DNA of 64,000 nucleotides from Baylisascaris procyonis (taxonomy: Eukaryota; Nematoda; Chromadorea; Rhabditida; Ascarididae), in assembly GCA_037389465.1 (NCBI GenBank), contig JAZARR010000070.1, positions 1,950,501 through 2,014,500 on the forward strand, written 5' to 3'. Below, piece by piece: positions 1-12,900 of the stretch. How positions within the stretch are numbered: position 1 is the first letter of the stretch; every line of letters starts with the position of its first letter. Below the pieces are notes generated by a model that was not told where the DNA came from, searched no databases, and worked only from the letters and a program-made list of their open reading frames with translations. The position numbers and the translations under genes are program-made.

Positions 1-3000
1 AATGGGAAATAAACTTTTGCTATCAATGATATCTTCATGCATCAATTCAACGTAAATCATATCCGTATAAAAAGGGTAATTCTCTTCACCTTTCATAATC
101 ATTTGCATCATTCTAAATTCTGCATAATTTATATACATTGAATATGCGATAAAATGACGTCATTTTTATTGTTTTTAATTTATGAATCTGAAAAATTCAT
201 TTCAATTCAAAAGTCTCATGAAGTTCACATGAAAGCATTTTATTTTTCTTCGCTCGATTTGCAGCTATTTTAAATAATAACAAACATGTGTGGCTTTTGC
301 GATGATGCATCACTGATTGCTCAGGTCTTTCGAGTTCATATTTTTCAGTCAGCTGGTAATAAAATCACTAATGACAACTGTGAGTCGAAATAATTTTCAA
401 CTCGCATTTGCAAATCGCTTTTTAACATTTCATTTGTGCATATATGAATATGTGTACGTAAGCTGTTATGTGCCTTTCTGTCTGTCTGCTTGTCGGTTGG
501 TCTGTCTGTTTGTTCGTTGATTTCATCTCAAGAATGGTTGAAACCGAATTAAAAAATTTGTTGACATGATATGTGCTATAGCATAACCTCTCGCCCTCCT
601 TATCGATCTCCACTTTAATTCACTAAGCGCGGTAGAAATTGTGGATATTTAAAAGCGCTTGAAACTATGCCTCAGATTAATCCAGGTCGAGTGATAGAAA
701 ACGATCATTTTCTATTTGATCTATAGAAAAGGTTCGATCATTTAAAATGTAAGAGTCAATTCCACATATTTTATTGTTTTTTGGCAGCCTATGAAGTCTG
801 TTGATCAATGTGGGAGGAGGGAAAAATCCATATTTCGCTAATCATCTGAAATGATTTTCCGTTCATTTATGGCTGTAAAATTGCGTAATCATCAAATTTT
901 TCGATCGTTTTTGGCAAAAAAAAAAAAAAAAAAATGTGAGAATACTGGTTTTCACTTGATATATGTTTAATATATCATAGCAATCACAAAAATTTCGCTA
1001 TTTGTTCGTCTATTTTAAGAAAGAAATTATTTTGTATTGTTTCTTTTATTATGAACTCCCCCCCCCCCCCATTATCAAATGGTAGGATAAGAATTCAAAG
1101 CTGAAATAATGAGTTATAAATGTATGCAATACTTGCTCATCTAAAAAATTCTGCGATATGCTGGTGAAATAATATGGGGCGATCGACGCAACCAAATAAG
1201 CATTGCAAGTGCTTTAGCCATTCAAGTTTTATTTTCCAAAATTTGGCTAAATATATGGAAATTTTATGTATATTCACTAACGAAACTTTGATCCGGATTA
1301 TAGAGTCTCTAATCCCCGTATGAAAGTAGTAGTAGTTTCAGCAGATGAGTTTTTTCTTGGCGAAGAGAGGATGGAATTGGAGAGGTGGGAAAAAGGAAGA
1401 GAATTTCATTATATTCAAAACTTAATGAAAACAGCCTCTTGCTAAAGCTTTCGAGAATGTACAATGTGTTCTAGTGTTTAATTTTATAGTAATCTATTTT
1501 GAGGCATTATTAAATGCGATTAGCATATATTTTGATAATCTTTTAGTGATGATCTTGTTGATTCTCGTGCATATCTAATAATATCTTTTCGCATATTTTC
1601 TTATGAATATTTTGTTCAATGAATAATTAATTTGGCCACTGTTCCGTTGTTTTGTTCTATATTCAATCATTATGCTCCCATGAACATTATTGAATGACTG
1701 TAAATAATCGCTTTGATTATTTCCAGCTTCTCAATAATGTGTGAATTTCACATATGAAATATCGTTGTTGAGACTCACTCACATAGATTATGTGAACATT
1801 TCAACTACTTTATACAAAATAAATCTATCTGGCAATGGAACTTGCAACTTGAGAATAATTTTCTTTTTAAATTATTGCTAAGATTATTGGCACCTTGATG
1901 TCGGGAGAGTTTATTGCTAACTTTGTGGTTTATTTTACAACTGGCAACAACCTTAATGTTTTAGTGCCAGCTGTTCTCAAGTGATCTTCATACAACGTTG
2001 ACAGTGAATACTTCTGACTGCTGTCTGCTTGAAGACGACGGTTGAATATCGTTGAAGATTCTCAATACGAGACACATTCAAGTAGAAAATCAAACGCTGA
2101 AATGTTGTTTTTCGGTCAAATTTCATTCGAACAAGTCTTAGTGTAATGGTATAAGATCGGCTGTCTGTTTGTTTGTTTCGGGAAGATGAATAGCCATCGG
2201 CTGTTTTCTTTCGAATTCGCACGTGAAAAGCATGATAGCAAGCACGTGAAAATATTATACGGTAGCCATAAACAAGGATTTATTATCGAGAATTGTTTTT
2301 TACATTGATGTTGAATAACATTGAAGCGCATTTCAATATACTACGGTATCATCGTTGAATATTCCATATTGCGCTATGAGAAATTTGAAAAAGTGATCAG
2401 CGAAAATATTCAGATGCTTAAACAAGAATCTTCATTCGAAAATGTATGAAAATCTTCCTCTAGAATTCTATGAGAAGCATAAAATATTACTCATTTTATC
2501 GATTTTCCATCTGAAATATTTTCGATTAGAGAGTTCAGTTTGGTTCATTATTTTCAAATCATTACAATTCTCTCTTACAATTTTAATTTTAATTAAGTTT
2601 TTTGCTTCTATCATCGATAAGGTATAGCTCTCGATTGGTTTCTTTTCGTAAATTTTCAGCAACATTATAAATTTTTATATTCAAATATCATTCACAGCAT
2701 CTTTGCATATTTTATTTGCTTCATATTTGGAATTTTACATACTTGTACATTATTTTTACTAGAAACTATCCACTATTCAACTGTCATATAAATAAACTTC
2801 AACTATACCTATCCTTGATGATTTTCTTTTTTTTCAACTGCATCGTTTAGCGCTTATTCTTTTATCTACTTTCATGCATTAATATTTTTTAAAGCTTTAT
2901 TTTTGCTCAGAATTATTCATTTATATTGTTTAACTACCGAATAAAAATTACTATTACTATTACTATTATGTTACAAGAATTATAGTCGATTGTAGCGTTG

Positions 3001-6000
3001 CGTGAATATGAAGTAAAGCGCAATAGATATGTATCAAATTTTGTCTCAAGAACGAGTTCTACACAACACACTCCGTTGACCTCATTTTTCATTTAGTGAT
3101 GATCTCTGTTTAGGTGGGAATGTTGTGTTAGAGCTCGAAATAATATGATTGCAACGGGGATTTTTCAATCCTATTGAATGCACTCTCAATTCATATACAT
3201 TTCTATGATTTTGTAGATCAAAATATTTGGCATATATCGCATATTTAGCAAGCACATTTACAATATCCGTTTCAAAGAGATCAATTTTTTGCAATACTTT
3301 TGAAAAAAAATTTATTTTTCGAAGGAAAAATTGTGATGAGTTGAATTTTATTTAGCATAAAACTAGTGAAAATATTTGTGTCAATTATATTAAAGATACT
3401 CTGAAGAATTTGAAGAAAATTTCGGCTTTATTACCAACCTATAAAATTTATAGAGATTGCTTATCATTCGCATATCAATTTCGAAGTTTCCTGATTGGAA
3501 TTTATGCGTGCTTGTAAGAGTTTCATGATAAGATCATCTATAGTAATATTATTTCTGCAATTTTTTTAGTAGTTTCAATAATAAATTTATAAATGAACAC
3601 TATAATACAAATATTGATAACGAAATTCATTAACAATACAAAAAAAAAAATTCTTGTTGGACTACGAATAAAAACACAATAAAACAGAATAAATAAAACA
3701 AATGTAATGTGGCATAAACAATGATTACCATAGTATTGATGAGCTGAATGACGACAATTCGATGAATACGATAGGCTAAACAATAGCGCTTGCATAGCGA
3801 TAATTAATTTAGCAATAACAATTTATTATAGTATCAAATAGAGCTTGAATTTGAGAAAATTTTATGGGAAATTCAATTAGATGAAATCAAGAAATATAAG
3901 AACTACATCGATCATAGGTTTCATAACCTGTTTTAAGATTTGTTATTACACACTGTAAAGAAGATATTTCATTCCTTTTTCGCTATACTCTATTGCTGCA
4001 TTTTTTGAGAGGGACCTTCATTTATACAAAGAAATCTGAATATAAATTTTGTATTGTTAAATGATCATACTATAAGCACCTATATTTTAGAATATTTCCG
4101 CTTGGAAGTATTATTCCATTCTACAGACGTTTAGATAGGCGATCAAAATTTTTGTGTTTGAATGTGGTCTAAACATGTGATCATAGTTGTTTCAATAATT
4201 AAAATAAATAGTCAAAACAGTAAATAGATTAGCTAAAAAGACTAATTACATAAAACATCGTACTAATGAATAATGATCGTATATATGAAATAATGGCGTA
4301 GAAAATCATCGTCGATTATTAGTCTCTGACGCAGTTTATTGTCGTTGTTCAAATGGCCGTTTCTATTTGTCATTGTCTCTATAAGCGCAAAAAAAAAAAG
4401 GAAAAAAAAGCGGTGATAAAAAATGAAATGTTAAAGGAAATTTGTCTCTTTAATTACCTCTATTCTTCACTGAACACTTTGTATCAAAATTTATCACTAA
4501 GAAAATTTCTCTATTCTTTAATTTTCTTTTTTTTTTTTTTTTTTAAATATCTATCACGTTTTTTCCCGTAGAAAATTAATTGCAGAAGAAAACTCTCTGA
4601 GATTTAAAAAATCCACAAATTTGTTCTTCAGAATTTCAATGCAAAAGATGATCGAAGAGATAAGTAAACAAAATTTAGCAGCTGGTAAAGTGGTTATTTC
4701 GATTATGTCGATTTTTTTTTTTCGTCTTTTTCTTGAAACTTCCTGATGTTTAATGAAATAAAATCAAAAATAAAATCAAAAACGTTGAAATCTTTTAGAA
4801 TCTGGAAGTGTGCAAAGATTGCCATCAGACATCAGCAAATCTAAATTTATGAAAGATATGTTCATATGCTTCATCAACTAAAAATTCACATTGATATTTA
4901 CTTTAATATCTTTGAAATAAAATCTCTTTGCAATAGCGAATCTATTCGAATATTGCACAAAAATCTTCCACATCAGTCATTAGATAATTTCGAGTTGAGG
5001 TAAGAGAACTATGATAATATTTCGATTCAATAATATACTATACTATTTAGCTATTTATACTTATACTCTCAAATATCACCTTTTATCTCTTCGAACTATG
5101 ATTTGTTAATTATAATGTATCAAAATTTTGTGCCATCCTCTTTCCTCTCCATTACCTTTAAATTCTAGTTTCGCGTGCCAATGAAAGCATCCGTATTATT
5201 ATTTAGAAGGAAGTTTCTTGCATTTTTTTGTGGTAGTAATAGTGACCAAAATGAAGTCGTATTGGCAATTATTTATACAAGGAGAGCGAAAAGGACTGAG
5301 AAAGGGACTTGAGGTGATAATTTCGATATGATCACATATTATCATAAATAATGCAGTCTTTTTCGCTACTGCTCTTATATAAGATCTATACATTGTTGAA
5401 GATAACTCTTTATATGTGTTGTGTTGAAGGTACGCAAGCAATTTGAGAAGGTAATTTATTGAGATAATGAATGAGTGCATCCATCTTGTCATCACCTAAA
5501 TACTTCATAGACATAACGTTTCATTTTCACTAAGAATAAAGCTTAGATTAAATTCCTTTAATTTTGAAAATTCAATTATCTTTTTCCCACTCATAAATTG
5601 TATAGTTTTGCCTAAAATTTATTATCAATAAGCCGATACTATGGTCATGTTATTTATTTTTGCTTATATTTTCTCGGTTGTTTAGATCGTTACAAAATTC
5701 TGAAAAAAGAAGAACTTTTTACAGTCATAAAATTAAAATAATCTTGTTTTTTTTTTACTGCATTATGTAAAACACAATGGCGCATATTCAAATTCCCTGA
5801 ATGAATCGCGAATTTTTTAAATTTCCCACATTTTTGTAATGTTCAGCCGCAGCAAATTGCAGCCCGATTCGGGAAAGATTTTGTGCCAGAAATTGCGAAG
5901 GTAGGGATTCGAAATGGTTTGGGGCAACTTCTTTGTGAACAGCATCGAGGTCGGCGGACCGGCGTCGTTCGGATGGAGCAAATGGTGTGGTCAGTTTCAG

Positions 6001-6924
6001 GTGTCGAATAATCAGATGCGCTGGTTTAGACAATCAAATCATACTCCAATCAGAAGCAGTCAGGATGTTCGATCATCTCGTGATGCTTGATTCGGCAAAG
6101 GTCAGAAGCAGGCATTTATTGCGACGATCGTTGTGTGTTTGGTTATATGATTTCCCATGCAGTGACTCAATAAAGTTTTGACTATTTCCTTCAGTGAACG
6201 TGATTCGGGTGAAAGGATGAGCAGTACAGGTTTCTAGGGATCACTATTGGAAGAAACACGAGTTTAAATTGTTATTGCTTCTAATTTCTGAAGGCTTTTG
6301 GTGAACTTGTTAAAGTGGTTGATTTGTTGGGCGAAATGATAGGATGCATATTGTGTCAGCAGTCTTGATAGATTTCAGGATAGATCTGTTTCAATACTTT
6401 CCATGTAGTTCCTTTTCGCGTTATGGTTTTTAAGGCTAATGTCCTTAGCGTTTCATGTAACTTTGCAAATCTGCATTCTTCTAATGCTTTATGGCAGAGT
6501 CAAGTTGTTAGTTGGGAACTATTGAAGCTAGGAGTAACGAAACGGGAAGGGTTGTAATTTGTACTAGGAAACTGACTTATTACACCATATTTGATAATTG
6601 TTTATGAATTTCGAGAAATCAAGCCACAAGAAGAGCAATCTTTCTTCGAAAATTTGCGGTCAAACCAATTAAATAGTAGCTATTATTTTGCGTTTATTAT
6701 TTGTTGATGACTTATAAAACTAAATGATTCAGTGGGGGGGATGGAGGTGAAATCGGAGTGAGAGCGCAGCTGTAAAAATATGAGAGCTTATTAGCATGCT
6801 ACCTTATGTGGTGTAATTTTCCATTTGTTTTATAAATGAATCACTCATTTTTATATGTGTGCAAGGTTTTTTTCTCGTCCTTATATGTGTTCACATTCAT
6901 ACACTCACTTGAAGAGGGAAGAAT
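1..6924. other. Gene-poor AT-rich stretch
   Basis: No gene was supported here. It holds homopolymer runs (A near 918-935, C12 near 1059-1070, T near 4527-4544), a TCTG/TTTG-rich simple stretch near 471-515, and short ORFs without splice-site support. A GC-richer patch near 5788-6550 is listed separately. The final few hundred bases should contain the promoter of the F-box gene that starts at 6925. Confidence 0.6.
5788..6182. other. GC-richer patch open on both strands, origin unknown
   Basis: Base composition rises clearly above the surrounding AT-rich DNA. The minus strand is open from 6033 to 5788 (81 codons, with residues such as HLKLTTPFAPSERRRSADLD) and the plus strand is open over about 5835-6010 and again 5987-6181. 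None of these resembles a family I know, and I see no coherent acceptor/donor pair. A decayed transposable element or pseudogene is the likeliest reading; a lone exon of an unseen gene cannot be excluded. Confidence 0.3.
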
Positions 6925-9900
6925 ATGTCAACGATCATCTCCACTCAAACATATCCGCTTCCATTCAAATATATCACTGTCGATGGACGCTATAGGTTCG
7001 GTAAACGGTAAGATTTGCTTTTGTTTTTTTAAATTTTTCAATAAGGTTTGTAATCGAATTGGAAGGGGATATTGTCAAATCGTCGATTATGTAAGGAGAG
7101 AGAGAACATAGGATTAATGAATATGCTGATCTATGATAGGTGATATGCAATCACCATCTGATGTTCTGCGTAGACTCGCCGTATTTCCATAAATTCATCT
7201 TTCAGAAGCGATGCATTTACTCTTCTGGAGGAATATCCGATTTCAGACATATCCACACGCATTTGGCGTTATCCATCTCGTCGGATCTATGAGCAAGTGT
7301 CTCATATACCGGCATCTCAGTTAAATCTAGATACCACAAAGGTAACCAATACCTATCTTATTTATACCGAATATTCGATGGGAATCCTCTCCCATTCACC
7401 TTCTTATTCACTGTTCAGTTATGGACATTTTTAGATACTGTATCTTCACAACGTTTATAATTATGAAGTGGCAATTCAGAAATCTCATAAAATATGCTGA
7501 AAAAGGGGATTTGTTTTGTACTGATCCAATTTTATTAATAAAGAATAAATCCACCTGCAAAGCATCGATGATCAAAACAGAAGTCGTCATCAATGGTGGG
7601 ATATGTTGATTATCGTTTATAATTTAAATAATCTTATAGAAATTGTCTTACTAATTCTAAACCATTTTACAAGTTATATTAATATGTGGAACAAAAATTA
7701 TGAATTTTCGAACGATATTCTCGTTGAAATGTAGACCATTTTACGATTGCTGATATAATTAAGTATATTTTTTTACAAATATCTGAAATTAAAGAAACAT
7801 TGATTCATATTGATTTCCACGTATCTTTCATTTCATTTAAATTTTCAGGATTTATTTTTAATTCATTTTTTTCCCTACAATTTTAGTTTAAAAAAAAAAA
7901 TAACCAACAGGCAGCAGTCAAACGAATATTTATATCATTTGTCAAATAAAGTGCTATTTTATTTTAAAGTTTATATTTTCGAATTTTTAATTAAAACTGA
8001 TTGATTTATTTTATAGTCGGGTCAAAAAAAAATTAGTGATAATTTCCTAATAATTCGTTAGTAGCAAAAATAGCAAAGTAAAATATTCTCTTGGAGCAAA
8101 GCGGTAGCAATATTTGAAAACTCATTTCACTAAACAATTAAATACTCTAGTGTTATGCTAATTAAAGGATTTTCTATCATTTTATGCGATACTACAATTA
8201 AATATTCAAATTCAATTAAATTAAATATTTATGCGATATTCAATATCCATATTTCGATTCCTTATAGCGTTCGATTCACTACAATTAAATATTTGATATT
8301 TAGAAAATATGTAATGGTGATGAACTACCGGATGTGATTTTTCGAACGATATTTAAATATCTTCATCCATTAGATTTAATTCATGGATGCTCGAAAGTAT
8401 GTCAACGATGGAATCGTTTTTTGAGAACACCTTCATTTTATCGTGATTTACGCATCGTTGTAACAAACGAATCTCTCGATTGTGGTAGTGTTCTTCGATT
8501 CTTGGAAAGAGTATGTTGTTGAATACGAGTAATAATACTATTGTTTCACAAACGCATGATCGATAGATGTGATGATATAAAAGCTTTTTGGTTATGACCG
8601 TGTAATACGTCGAGTAAAGTGGAATAATAATTTATTGCTGATGTTTCGGCTCTTTGAGCCGTAATCACAGCATACCGACCTCAAACTTGGGTAATTAAAC
8701 CAGAGTATGTTGTTGTTGTTGTTGTCGTTTTTGCATTTCTTTGTAATTATGTCATTTTGTAATGATATGTGGTTAGTGATTTGATTCTTGTGGATATACG
8801 TGGATCCATACCCGCTCTCCTATAAAACTTTTGAGATTGCCACCCTCCATTTGAAATTTCTTTAAAAATTCCAAAAAATAAGCGACCAGATGCTTAGCAT
8901 CATAAGTAGTCTCGAGATCATACATCCGTTCTTTGTGTTGGGACGAAGTGGGATGCGATCGCTTTCTTCCTTTCTTTTCCTATTATACTCGAATATTCGC
9001 CACTAGCTCTGGTGATCCGTGAGAGTTCGTGGGAAAACATTTTTAGTTCCCTTGAAGTGAAATATATACAGCCATTTTGTTCATTTATAAAATCAGAAAC
9101 TCCCAGGGGGTCATTGAAAGTTTTAAAAACAAAAGTTGTCTCTTTAGTAGAATGGGAGTAAGAACCCACCCTCCCTCACTCCAACCATCCCCTTCGCTTA
9201 CCCAAACATTGCTGGGAATCCAACAACGCTCAAGAATATAGACTTTAGTAATTTTCTACCCCATGATTGGCTAAGAGTTTTATCTAATAGCTTCTTATAG
9301 CTTATTTTACTTCTCTCTGCATTCAAATATCCATTGCCTTTCAGATGCGTAATCATGTGATGAAGCTATGTGTGGTTTATTCATCACCCGAACTCATCAA
9401 TACACTTCACGCGGTCTTTCCCGATTGTATGCCCAACGTGGTGCATCTCGATATCGGTTCTTTTGAGTGTAGGTTCCGTTCATTTATTCGATTTTTGCAT
9501 GTGTTGTACATGTTGTAGAGGTGGATAATCATTCGTCATGAGAGGGAAAAAGGACGGATAATTTTTGATTACTATTGATGTAAAGGTAAGTGTGAAGAGA
9601 AAGGAAAGGGAAAGGCTTTTATGCGACTAGATGATACGCGATTATAGTTTTATATAGTTGAAATGAGAGTCGTGCATCCAGTCTTTCAAACATTCCTCCT
9701 ATTTCTGCCCGTCAGAAACCTTGCTAAGGCCACTTTTTCAAATGGTAACCACTCACCTATGCCACTGACATACAGCCTTGCACCTGTATTACTCTTCACT
9801 ATGCATCTTTTCATCTATCTAGATCACTGCTTTCCTAACGAACTTTTTGCGTTAATGAAGAACATAAAAGGGACCATGAACCGTGCATCCTAGAAATGTC

Positions 9901-12900
9901 GAAGGTGAAGCGAGGCGGGGGGGGGGCGAAGGGGAGGAGAGGTTTCCAACCTAGTCTTTTTTCAATACATTTGATTTACGAGGTGTGAATTTATTCCCCA
10001 AATAATGATTTATCTTCTCATACCTAGATGGAGATTGAGCGTTTCATATTTTATGATTGTAAATAAATTTTAATCCAATAGTAAAAGATATTGGCCATTA
10101 TACGAACTTGGAAATGCTTAATATAAGTTGTTTATTATTGCTGAAGATAGTTGAAGAGGTTTTTTTTGTTTGCAGATGTGCCGCCAATTCTAGCAAATAA
10201 AATACTAAGTTGTTTTCCAAATTTGGAGACTCTAAAAATAGCAGTGGTCTCGAGATGGATGTCAAGTCAGGTTGCTTTTAACATTTAGTTTCTGATTTGA
10301 TTGTAAAACTGTGTATAGTTTCCTATAGATATCAGAGCATTAATGACTCTTTTCTTGACTATTTTACTTCCTGTTCATGCAAACTTGATTGCCGTACTGC
10401 ACAGTCGTCCACCTATACACCTTTTGTGTATGGCGAATGCCAACTTTGCACAGTGTTGAGAGAGATCGCTTTTTGCATAAATTATTAGGTTTCTTTTTGT
10501 GGGAAGCTTATAATATTACTAGAGAACTCAGATAATTTGAAAGGGGCAATGGATTTTTAAAAAAAAGCTAAAAATAAACTGAAGGATGTGCAGCTGGGAT
10601 GCATATTCATGTATAATATATAGCGGTTGCTTTCCAATATTTTCTTAGCGAATAGCTTCTTTTTTTTTCTGTAGTTTTGCCGACTTATTTGGTTTCAAAA
10701 TAACTAACAACATATATTTTGCTTGTCCATATTTGCCGTTAATTATCTCTCTCGAATCCGATGATTACAATTTATTTCTATAAGTTTCATTTGCGCTACT
10801 CCCAAAATCTCTAATCGGCGAATAAATATAATCTGAATAGCGACGTTTGCTTTATTTTTTGTTACAGTATTGTTATTGATCTATCATCGATTCAGTCGAA
10901 AATTGATTGAAATCTCTAAGTTTATGCGAGAAGTTGTTGAGATGAAACCACAAAAATACTATGATCGATATTGTTTGGAAAATATATTTCTGTATAATGC
11001 TAATGCTGCTAAAATAATGCGGATAAGGATCACTATTGGCTGTAAAGTTTTCTATTCAAACTTTAAATCGTAATGAACATTTTTGATAGAAAGGAGAGAA
11101 TTCTAAAAAAGTTTTTGAATTTTTTTAAAAAATTTTAAAAAAAGTTAAAAAAAATTTTTTTTTCTTCTATTCAGGAGCAACTTATGTGGATATTCGGTGA
11201 TTCAGTATTTCCTCGACTACGTAGATTGGTGATCAGCTATATTGATGAATTTAGCACGAATGTTTCAAATTCACTTTTCTCTTGGAATAGATCATTGGAG
11301 GTACTTATTTTTCGGAATGCTGTCTCACCAAGGTATCCATTTTTGATTTTAAAACATTATATAATTTAAATGCAATTTTAATTCGAAGATTCTTAAAAAA
11401 AAAACTTTTCATGTCTTCCCAAATGCTATTTGTTTGATTGAATGAATTCAGCGATCGGTCGAGTTGTGTCTTATGCTTAGTTCGCTTATTTGATCTTCCC
11501 CATAACGACAATTATGTCCTCTGAAGGGAAGAGAAAATCAATGGAAATATCTTCGTGATTGCACTTTCACAAATGTTTCATTATGTAAAGAAAATAAGCA
11601 TCTAATATTTTTGTTGCGCTTATCGTATTCACTTGAAATTCTTTTATTTCGTAGTTTGAGTTGAATTCATTACTGCATTGATGTTAGGCGTTGAATAATA
11701 GTTAATCACTTCAGGGTATATCTGATTATGTTGATTTCATAGATAATTCATCATTCATAGAAAATTGGCGTCGAATAAAGGCAACTATTTTAACAAACAT
11801 TTGCTTTTTAATAGAGAAAATGGAGATCTTTAAAAGGTGGATTGATGGTAGCGAATAAACTCATAATTTCAGAGCATTATTGTTAACTTACAGACGGAAA
11901 TAATAAGCAATAAATGCATTAAAAGAATTTAATTAAGCTTAACGCTTTTATCGTCAATGTTTTTTCATCAAATCAGCAAGAATAACATATATGGTTTTTA
12001 AGTCCTACATATTCGAGATAGGTGACAGTATATTACACAGTGTGTAGGATGAATATTTGACCAATATATGCAACAGGTTGCTCGATAGGAGGCAATTTTA
12101 TAAGTGCCCTTTATCGCTGATCACAGCAAGATGAATGAGCATGAGCTTTTGAAGGCACACCGATAGTACCTTTACTTCTTCTTTCCCATCATACAGTCTA
12201 TCATATTCTATCTTTTAGCCGAATATTGAATTACTTCTTTATTGTTTCTGATTGAGTAGGAAGAGCTTGATGCATATTCATATTCATAGGTAGGAAGTTA
12301 TTTATTAAAGACATCGAAGAAAGTAGAATTTGATTTGCATCTCTAAGTTGTAATTGATCATTAAAATTTTATAGCTAAACTCATCGTTGTGAATCCAACC
12401 AAAAGTTATTTCTCAATTAAAATTTTCTTCAAATAAAACGATGAGAGTGATTCCCTCATATTGCAATCAATGCGATTTGTTATAGGTTTCATTATTTGGG
12501 GAATGCCCCATATTCATTGACACTTAAAGAACTTCATCTTGAAATTGTGGATGCCGATGATGCTATCGCTATAAGCAACTTCAAAAATCTCACAACATTA
12601 TCGTTAGGTTGTTGTTGGCAATTGAACGATAATCATCTCAATCGTTTAAAGGTTCGTTAATTTTATTTACTGAATTTCTTCTAATTATTTACGCTTATTG
12701 AGGATAGATTTAATACATCGTTAATACTCGTTGAGGGCAATTTTTATTGTTCATTTGATTAAATTGTAATCGCTGTAGACGATTCATCTTGTTTAAGAAA
12801 ACGATTGAGTTTTCAAATTTTTTTTCTATCCTATTCAATAAAATTCAGTAGACATTTGTTGTTGAGAGAAATGATAAATTATGGCGCCTATTGCTGAGAA

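Noticed and set aside
10868..11073. Open frame in F-box intron (LLIYHRFSRKLIEISKFMRE) behind a TTACAG acceptor
   Set aside because: It requires phase 1 entry, whereas exon 10176-10270 ends in phase 0 and joins exon 11175 directly in frame. A cassette exon with another donor remains possible.
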